Below are positions 6,379-12,810 of a DNA stretch of 12,810 nucleotides, piece after piece. The notes beneath the pieces are model-generated. The model saw only the letters and a list, made by a program, of their open reading frames with translations, was not told the DNA's origin and ran no database searches. The stretch covers positions 1-12,810 of the forward strand of contig WLNS01000032.1 of the NCBI GenBank assembly GCA_009699665.1, in the 5' to 3' direction. The stretch is from Actinomycetota bacterium. GTDB lineage: Bacteria > Actinomycetota > Actinomycetes > Actinomycetales > Microbacteriaceae. Position 1 is the first letter of the stretch, and each line of letters opens with the position of its first letter. Both the position numbers and the translations under genes were made by a program.

Positions 6379-6837
6379 CTACACTACGTCGCGTTTGTGC
6401 CAGGTGATGATGTTGGCGCGCGAGAAGCCCCGGGAACAGGCTCCGCACGACAGGGGTCGCTGGGGTTTGCGAAACCGAAAATGCTCGTGGCCGGCGGCAC
6501 ACTCACCGCGCCAGGGGGCGAGCTCGTTTGCCACGCTGCCGTCGTGCGTGCGCTTTCCGTCGTAGCCAATATCTGCCGCTATTGTGCGCCAGGTCGTGCC
6601 GTGGCCCGCGCGAGGCCCGGCCAGGGCGTGTGCCACCTCGTGCAGCAGCACTTGGTGAATCTCGTCGTCGTCGTAGCGGGCGGCGAGGTGACGCGAGACG
6701 CTAATTCGCTTGTGCGTGAAGTCGCACATGCCGGCGCGCGTGCGCGCGTGGTCGAAACGAAAGCTCCACACGGCAGCGTCGAGGTGCAAGACAATGAGGG
6801 CCTCGGCCCATTTCTCGACCCGCTCGAGGTCGGCCAT
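6379..6837 (-). CDS. SprT-like zinc metalloprotease domain protein
   Basis: This 152-residue protein has a SprT-type catalytic motif HEVAH (H66, E67, H70), and the third probable zinc ligand lies at H79 in GHGTTW. The C-terminus carries a zinc ribbon with C113, H117, C131 and C134 (CAAGH ... CGAC). This architecture, a minimal SprT-like domain plus zinc ribbon, is shared with bacterial SprT and with the protease domain of eukaryotic Spartan, which degrades DNA-protein crosslinks. The bacterial role is little known. No signal peptide is seen, so it is probably cytoplasmic. The ATG overlaps the stop of the upstream gene by one base (TGATG), which implies translational coupling with the spermidine-synthase-like protein. 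The length is typical for actinobacterial SprT-like proteins. Confidence 0.88.
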   Translation of the reverse strand: MADLERVEKWAEALIVLHLDAAVWSFRFDHARTRAGMCDFTHKRISVSRHLAARYDDDEIHQVLLHEVAHALAGPRAGHGTTWRTIAADIGYDGKRTHDGSVANELAPWRGECAAGHEHFRFRKPQRPLSCGACSRGFSRANIITWHKRDVV

Positions 6838-7700
6838 CAGCCCTTGCCCGACGTCTGAAAGATGGTCTTGTGGGGAGTGGGTGAGGGCACGGCCGTGGCA
6901 TCGGTTGTCAACAACGCACCGCCCATGAAGCGCGCGAGCTCAGTGCCGTGCAGCGAACTCGCCGGATGTGGTCCGCGGGCCATCAGTCGCGGCAGTTCCT
7001 CGAGCACGTGCGGGCTGTTCGAAGCGACAAGCACGAGGTTGCCGAAACGTCGCCCTTTCAGTACTTGGGCCTCGGCCAGCACGCCCACGTGGGGAAAGAC
7101 GTGAGCCACCGTTGCGACCTGAGCCCGGGCATAGGCGAGCCCCGGCCCGTCGGCAATGTTGATGATCACCACGCCGTCGGTCGCGAGCAGGGTGGCGACT
7201 TCAGAAAAGAACTCCACGGTGGTGACGTGGGCCGGCGTCCGCGCCCCGGCAAAGATATCTACCGTGATCACGTCGGCACTGTGGCGCAGTCCGGCGGGAA
7301 GCTTTGTGATGACTTCGCGCGCATCGCCGTAGCGCAGACGTATCGAGGCGCGTGGCGGCAACGGAAAGATCTCGCGCACAAAGTCAACGAGGTCGCGGTC
7401 AATGTCGATGACCTGTTGCCTCGAGCCCGGTCGCGTCGCCTCGATGTAGCGCGGCAGTGTGAGGGCGCCGGCACCTAAGTGAATGGCCGTAATGGCCGCT
7501 CCCGCGGGTGCGGCAACGTCAATCACGTGCCCCATGCGTCTGATGTATTCAAAGAACAACTCATCGGGGTGGTCCGGAAAGATGTGCGACTGCGGTGTGC
7601 CGTCGACATCGAGAACGTAGGCACCCGCTTGAAACGGGTCGGGCTCTATGCTCGCCATCAGTCCGGAGTGCGCGAGGCGGCGCGAAAGCGGGGCGGTCAC
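6837..7700 (-). CDS. Spermidine synthase-like (methyltransferase-fold) protein
   Basis: This 287-residue protein has a Rossmann-like S-adenosyl-binding fold related to spermidine synthase. Residues 28-40 (YVLDVDGTPQSHI) match the N-terminal substrate-gate strand of that family. Motif I is HLGAGALTLPRYI (74-86), the acidic cofactor ligand lies in IDIDRD (98-103), and YGDAR (124-128) and DIFAG (148-152) follow. In true aminopropyltransferases the last motif usually reads D-S-(T/S)-D with a GPA..L continuation; here it is DIFAGARTPAHVTT, so polyamine synthesis is doubtful and another acceptor is likely. No SAM decarboxylase is in the window. The start used is GTG 7700; a GAGG lies very close upstream and a TANNNT box (TAGTCT) sits 6 bases before it, so the message may be leaderless. 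ATG at codon 15 is a weaker alternative. It is the first gene of the minus-strand operon. Confidence 0.82.
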   Translation of the reverse strand: MTAPLSRRLAHSGLMASIEPDPFQAGAYVLDVDGTPQSHIFPDHPDELFFEYIRRMGHVIDVAAPAGAAITAIHLGAGALTLPRYIEATRPGSRQQVIDIDRDLVDFVREIFPLPPRASIRLRYGDAREVITKLPAGLRHSADVITVDIFAGARTPAHVTTVEFFSEVATLLATDGVVIINIADGPGLAYARAQVATVAHVFPHVGVLAEAQVLKGRRFGNLVLVASNSPHVLEELPRLMARGPHPASSLHGTELARFMGGALLTTDATAVPSPTPHKTIFQTSGKG

Positions 7701-7706
7701 TACCTC

Positions 7707-7737
7707 AGACTACTGTCGCCATAGCATGTCGGCTCAA
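7707..7737 (-). promoter_or_regulatory. Possible promoter of the minus-strand operon
   Basis: On the minus strand, TAGTCT (7712-7707) lies 6 bases before the GTG start. TTGAGC (7737-7732) lies 19 bases further upstream as a candidate -35. The spacing is slightly long and the boxes imperfect. It is back to back with the rpoB promoter. Confidence 0.35.
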
Positions 7738-7765
7738 AATGCAAAAGGTTTTCTGGCTTAAGGAC

Positions 7766-7794
7766 TGGACACAATTGCATAACGGTTCTATGCT
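7766..7794 (+). promoter_or_regulatory. SigA-type promoter of rpoB-rpoC
   Basis: The -35 box TGGACA (7766-7771, five of six consensus bases) and the -10 box TATGCT (7789-7794) are separated by 17 bases, the optimal spacing. Transcription would start near 7801, giving a leader of about 160 bases before the TTG start. A second, overlapping pair, TTGCAT (7775-7780) with TACTTT (7797-7802) and a 16-base spacer, could give an alternative start. Confidence 0.7.
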
Positions 7795-7855
7795 GGTACT
7801 TTACGCCTGATGTTTTGTCGTGCCTTCATATGTCGGTCGGTACGGTGGCTATCTC

Positions 7856-7890
7856 CCAAGGATGGTAACGGCTCCACCTTGGTTGATTTT
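7856..7890 (+). promoter_or_regulatory. Hairpin plus T-rich stretch in the rpoB leader
   Basis: CCAAGG and TGG (7856-7861, 7863-7865) pair with CCA and CCTTGG (7874-7882), with one bulged A and an eight-base loop TAACGGCT. TTGATTTT (7883-7890) follows directly. This could be a weak attenuator, a pause site or a leader stabiliser. Distant pairing of TGTCGG (7831-7836) with CCGACA (7922-7927) would enclose it. The rest of 7891-7950 shows no recognisable element. Confidence 0.4.
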
Positions 7891-7962
7891 GTCATGTCTT
7901 CGAGCGCGAAATCCCTCACTACCGACACTTGATGGCTCTCACGGGCCCGCGGAGGAATAACC

Positions 7963-10900
7963 TTGGCTGCTGCGCGCAACGGTTCCAAGTCCATGAAGAC
8001 CGGTCGCGATTCATCGCGACTCTCTTTTGCCAAAATTACCGACACCCTGAAGGTGCCCGATCTGCTCGATTTGCAGACCGAGTCCTTTGCGTGGCTGGTC
8101 GGTAACGAGCTCTGGCAACAACGCGTTGCTCAGGCGGAGAAGGAGGGTCGTCAAGACCTTCCGTCGCGCACAGGCCTCGAAGAAATCTTTGAAGAGATCT
8201 CGCCCATCGAGAACCTCGATGAGACGATGCAGCTGTCGTTCACGAACCCGTACCTCGAAGAAGAGAAGTACAGCCTCGACCAGTGCAAGGAGCGTGGCAA
8301 GACCTACGCCGCTCCGCTCTATGTCGAAGCCGAGTTCATGAACCACAACACGGGTGAGATAAAGACCCAAACCGTCTTCATGGGTGACTTCCCGCTGATG
8401 ACCGAAAAGGGCACCTTCGTGATCAACGGCACCGAGCGTGTTGTTGTGTCGCAGCTCGTGCGTAGTCCCGGTGTGTACTTCGAACGCATCAACGACAAGA
8501 CGTCAGACAAAGACATCTTCTCTGCCCGCATCATTCCCAGCCGCGGTGCGTGGCTCGAGTTCGAGATCGACAAGCGCGACCAGGTGGGCGTGCGCATCGA
8601 CCGCAAGCGCAAGCAGTCGGTGACCGTATTTTTGAAGGCCCTCGGCCTTACCGTCGACGAGATTCGCAGCGAGTTCGTCGGCTTTGAGTCGATTGAGCTG
8701 ACGCTTGAGAAGGACCACATCCTCACCAAGGAAGAGGCTCTCAAAGACATTTACCGCAAGCTGCGCCCGGGCGAGCAGGTTGCCGCCGAGGCCGCGCGCG
8801 TGCTGCTCGATAACTACTACTTCAACCCCAAGCGTTACGACCTCGCCAAGGTGGGTCGTTACAAGCTGAACCAGAAGCTGGGACTCAACCTGCCGCTGGC
8901 CGACACGGTGCTGACCCAGCAAGACATCATTGCCACGATCAAGTACCTCGTGTCGATGCACGCTGCTGACCCCGAGTCGCTCTCGCGCGGCGAGGCGAAG
9001 GTTCCCGGCATGCGCGATGGCAAGAAGGCCGAGATCACGCTCAACGTAGATGATATCGACCACTTTGGTAACCGTCGTATTCGCGCCGTGGGTGAGCTCA
9101 TCCAGAACCAGGTGCGCACGGGCCTGAGCCGCATGGAGCGTGTGGTGCGCGAGCGCATGACCACGCAAGACATCGAGGCCATCACGCCGCAGACGCTGAT
9201 TAACGTGCGTCCCGTCGTTGCGGCTATCAAAGAGTTCTTTGGCACCAGCCAGCTCTCGCAGTTCATGGACCAGAACAACCCGCTCGCTGGCCTGACGCAC
9301 AAGCGTCGTCTTTCGGCGCTGGGCCCGGGCGGTCTCTCTCGTGAGCGTGCCGGTGTTGACGTGCGCGACGTTCATTCGTCGCACTACGGTCGCATGTGTC
9401 CCATCGAAACTCCGGAAGGCCCGAACATCGGCCTGATTGGTTCGCTGGCGTCGTTCGCCCGCATCAACGCGTTCGGCTTCATTGAGACGCCCTACCGTCG
9501 AGTCGTCAACGGCAAGATCACCGACAAGATTGATTACCTCACGGCCTCGCAAGAAGACGAGCACGTTGTGGCCCAGGCCAACGCTGCCGTCACGGCCGAC
9601 AAGCAGCACTTTGCTGAAGATCGCGTCCTCGTTCGCAAGAAGGGCGGCGAGGTTGACCTCGTTGCCGCAAACAACGTTGACTACATGGATGTCTCGCCGC
9701 GCCAGATGGTGTCGGTTGCCACGTCGCTGATTCCGTTCCTCGAGCACGACGATGCGAACCGCGCCCTGATGGGCGCGAACATGCAGCGTCAGGCGGTACC
9801 GCTGATCAAGTCGGAGTCGCCACTCGTCGGTACCGGTATGGAAAGCTACGCCGCGTTCGACGCCGGCGATGTGATCTTTGCCGACAAGGCAGGTGTGGTC
9901 ACTGAGGTATCTGCCACCAGCGTCACCATCATGCAAGACGAGGGTGGCTCGCGCGAATACGTTCTGCGCAAGTTTGAGCGCAGCAACCAGGGCACCAGCT
10001 ACAACAACCGCGTCATTGTGAGCGAAGGCGACAAGGTAGCTGCCGGTCAGGTGTTGGCCGATGGGCCGGCTACCGAAAACGGTGAACTCGCTTTGGGCAA
10101 GAACCTCCTCGTGGCATTCATGCCGTGGGAAGGTCACAACTTCGAAGACGCGATTATTCTGAGCCAGCGTCTCGTGCAAGACGACGTGCTGACCTCGATT
10201 CACATCGAGGAGTACGAGGTCGATGCGCGCGACACCAAGCTGGGTAAAGAAGAGATCACGCGCGACCTGCCCAACGTGTCGCCAGAGCTCATCGCCAATC
10301 TCGACGAGCGCGGCATCATTCGCATCGGCGCCGAGGTCCGCCCCGGCGACATCCTGGTGGGCAAGGTCACACCCAAGGGTGAGACCGAGCTCTCGGCCGA
10401 AGAGCGCCTGTTGCGCGCCATCTTCAACGAGAAGAGCCGAGAGGTGCGCGATACGTCGCTCAAGGTTCCTCACGGTGAGGCCGGAACCATCATCGATGTC
10501 AAGGTGTTCGACGCCGAAAAAGAAGAAGACGAGCTTGGCAACGGTGTCAACCAGCGCGTGACCGTCTTCATCGCCCAGAAGCGCAAGATCACCGAGGGCG
10601 ACAAGCTCGCCGGCCGTCACGGCAACAAGGGCGTTATTGCCAAGATTCTGCCGATCGAAGATATGCCGTTCCTCGAAGACGGCACGCCCGTCGACGTGGT
10701 GCTCAACCCGCTGGGTATTCCGGGTCGCATGAACTTCGGTCAGGTGCTCGAAACGCACCTCGGTTGGATTGCTAAGCAGGGTTGGAACGTTGATGGCACG
10801 CCCAAGTGGGCCGCTACGCTTCCCGAGGCCGCGCGTTCGGCTGAGCCCGGCACCAAGGTGGCCACGCCCGTGTTTGACGGTGCCCTCGAAGAAGAAATCG

Positions 10901-11478
10901 CTGGGTTGCTCGACTCCACCACAACCACACGCGACGGTCAGCGCCTGATTGGCTCGAGCGGAAAGGCCAACCTGTTCGACGGCCGCTCCGGCGAACCGTT
11001 CCCGCGCCCCATCTCGGTGGGCTACATGTACATCCTCAAGCTGCACCACTTGGTCGACGACAAGATCCACGCGCGTTCGACCGGTCCGTACTCCATGATC
11101 ACGCAGCAGCCGCTGGGTGGTAAGGCTCAGTTCGGCGGTCAGCGCTTTGGTGAGATGGAGGTGTGGGCACTCGAGGCATACGGTGCCGCCTACGCCCTGC
11201 AAGAATTGCTCACCATCAAGTCGGATGACATCGTGGGCCGCGTCAAGGTGTACGAGGCCATCGTCAAGGGCGAGAACATTCAAGAGCCCGGCATTCCCGA
11301 GTCGTTCAAGGTGCTCATGAAAGAGATGCAGTCGCTGTGTCTCAACGTTGAAGTGCTCAATGGAGCGGGCGAGCCGGTCTCGCTGCGCGACAACGACGAC
11401 GAGGCCGACCGCGCTGCCAGCGAGCTTGGCATCAACATCTCCACCCGCTTCGAGACCACGTCAATCGACGAGATCTAA
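7963..11478 (+). CDS. rpoB: DNA-directed RNA polymerase beta subunit
   Basis: This is a full-length actinobacterial RpoB of 1171 residues, the catalytic beta subunit of RNA polymerase. The start is TTG 7963 with a strong SD GGAGGAA (7951-7957) 5 bases upstream. It gives MAAARNGSKS followed by the conserved RLSFAKI and VPDLLDLQTESFAWL. The rifampicin-binding cluster (FGTSQLSQFMDQNN, THKRRLSALGPGGL) carries the sensitive-type residues D436, H446 and S451. The 'CPIETPEGPNIGLI' motif follows. GDKLAGRHGNKG (residues 879-890) lies in the active-centre region, and the C-terminus has GGKAQFGGQRFGEMEVWALE, the clamp-contacting element, ending TTSIDEI. No insertion, frameshift or missing block is evident. 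The rplJ-rplL ribosomal protein genes are not immediately upstream; a divergent operon is there instead. rpoC follows after 39 bases. Confidence 0.99.
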   Translation: MAAARNGSKSMKTGRDSSRLSFAKITDTLKVPDLLDLQTESFAWLVGNELWQQRVAQAEKEGRQDLPSRTGLEEIFEEISPIENLDETMQLSFTNPYLEEEKYSLDQCKERGKTYAAPLYVEAEFMNHNTGEIKTQTVFMGDFPLMTEKGTFVINGTERVVVSQLVRSPGVYFERINDKTSDKDIFSARIIPSRGAWLEFEIDKRDQVGVRIDRKRKQSVTVFLKALGLTVDEIRSEFVGFESIELTLEKDHILTKEEALKDIYRKLRPGEQVAAEAARVLLDNYYFNPKRYDLAKVGRYKLNQKLGLNLPLADTVLTQQDIIATIKYLVSMHAADPESLSRGEAKVPGMRDGKKAEITLNVDDIDHFGNRRIRAVGELIQNQVRTGLSRMERVVRERMTTQDIEAITPQTLINVRPVVAAIKEFFGTSQLSQFMDQNNPLAGLTHKRRLSALGPGGLSRERAGVDVRDVHSSHYGRMCPIETPEGPNIGLIGSLASFARINAFGFIETPYRRVVNGKITDKIDYLTASQEDEHVVAQANAAVTADKQHFAEDRVLVRKKGGEVDLVAANNVDYMDVSPRQMVSVATSLIPFLEHDDANRALMGANMQRQAVPLIKSESPLVGTGMESYAAFDAGDVIFADKAGVVTEVSATSVTIMQDEGGSREYVLRKFERSNQGTSYNNRVIVSEGDKVAAGQVLADGPATENGELALGKNLLVAFMPWEGHNFEDAIILSQRLVQDDVLTSIHIEEYEVDARDTKLGKEEITRDLPNVSPELIANLDERGIIRIGAEVRPGDILVGKVTPKGETELSAEERLLRAIFNEKSREVRDTSLKVPHGEAGTIIDVKVFDAEKEEDELGNGVNQRVTVFIAQKRKITEGDKLAGRHGNKGVIAKILPIEDMPFLEDGTPVDVVLNPLGIPGRMNFGQVLETHLGWIAKQGWNVDGTPKWAATLPEAARSAEPGTKVATPVFDGALEEEIAGLLDSTTTTRDGQRLIGSSGKANLFDGRSGEPFPRPISVGYMYILKLHHLVDDKIHARSTGPYSMITQQPLGGKAQFGGQRFGEMEVWALEAYGAAYALQELLTIKSDDIVGRVKVYEAIVKGENIQEPGIPESFKVLMKEMQSLCLNVEVLNGAGEPVSLRDNDDEADRAASELGINISTRFETTSIDEI

Positions 11479-11517
11479 GCGCGAGAATTTACGAAGAGTT
11501 AGAGGAAAAGAGTAAAC

Positions 11518-12810
<1,293 letters not shown>

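Noticed and set aside
6163..6858. 231-codon plus-strand open frame across the SprT-like and SRPBCC genes
   Set aside because: It is antisense to two genes with clear family motifs (HEVAH, zinc ribbon) and has no domain of its own.
8503..11283. Very long open frame (926 codons) antisense to rpoB
   Set aside because: It lies wholly inside rpoB on the opposite strand, has no recognisable domain and is explained by high-GC codon bias that removes stops from the complementary frame.

Overview
The window looks like the chromosome of a high-GC Gram-positive bacterium, most likely a member of the Microbacteriaceae or a close relative. The RpoB and RpoC sequences are of actinobacterial type, and RpoC carries the actinobacterial coiled insertion near residues 140-230. 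Two actinobacterial family proteins also occur: a DUF4916 NUDIX-like protein and DivIVA-like long coiled-coil proteins. This placement rests on recognised protein sequence; no phylogeny was run.

Region 1 (1-2898, plus strand) looks like accessory aromatic catabolism. It holds the 3' end of a TetR-family regulator, a complete FAD monooxygenase that closely resembles 3-hydroxybenzoate 4-monooxygenase (MobA), and a MarR regulator 9 bases downstream. The monooxygenase promoter has a perfect TATAAT -10 box, bracketed by two copies of a TTCGTA-type operator exactly 20 bases apart. One copy contains a perfect 12-base palindrome. The simplest reading is a small inducible unit that turns 3-hydroxybenzoate into protocatechuate and is controlled by its own MarR, or by the upstream TetR. 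No ring-cleavage or transport genes are visible.

Region 2 (2994-5840, plus strand) holds a DUF4916 NUDIX-like gene with a degraded Nudix box and a probable leaderless start. Two tandem paralogous genes of about 350 codons follow. Each has a short DivIVA-like N-terminal motif and a very long Ala/Glu/Arg-rich coiled coil. They are 2 bases apart and end at a strong perfect-stem terminator. They resemble polar or cytoskeletal scaffold proteins (DivIVA, Scy, FilP type).

Region 3 (5847-7700, minus strand) is a compact three-gene operon: a spermidine-synthase-like methyltransferase-fold protein, a SprT-like zinc metalloprotease, and an SRPBCC/START-like protein. It converges on region 2 at the shared terminator and diverges from rpoB.

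Region 4 (7701-12810, plus strand) is the core rpoB-rpoC operon. It has a good SigA-type promoter, a leader of about 160 bases with a hairpin, complete rpoB with a wild-type rifampicin pocket, and the first 431 codons of rpoC.

No tRNA, rRNA, insertion sequence, CRISPR array or phage gene was recognised. The least explained items are the tandem coiled-coil pair and the paired operators. Nothing here clearly amounts to a new defence or mobile system.
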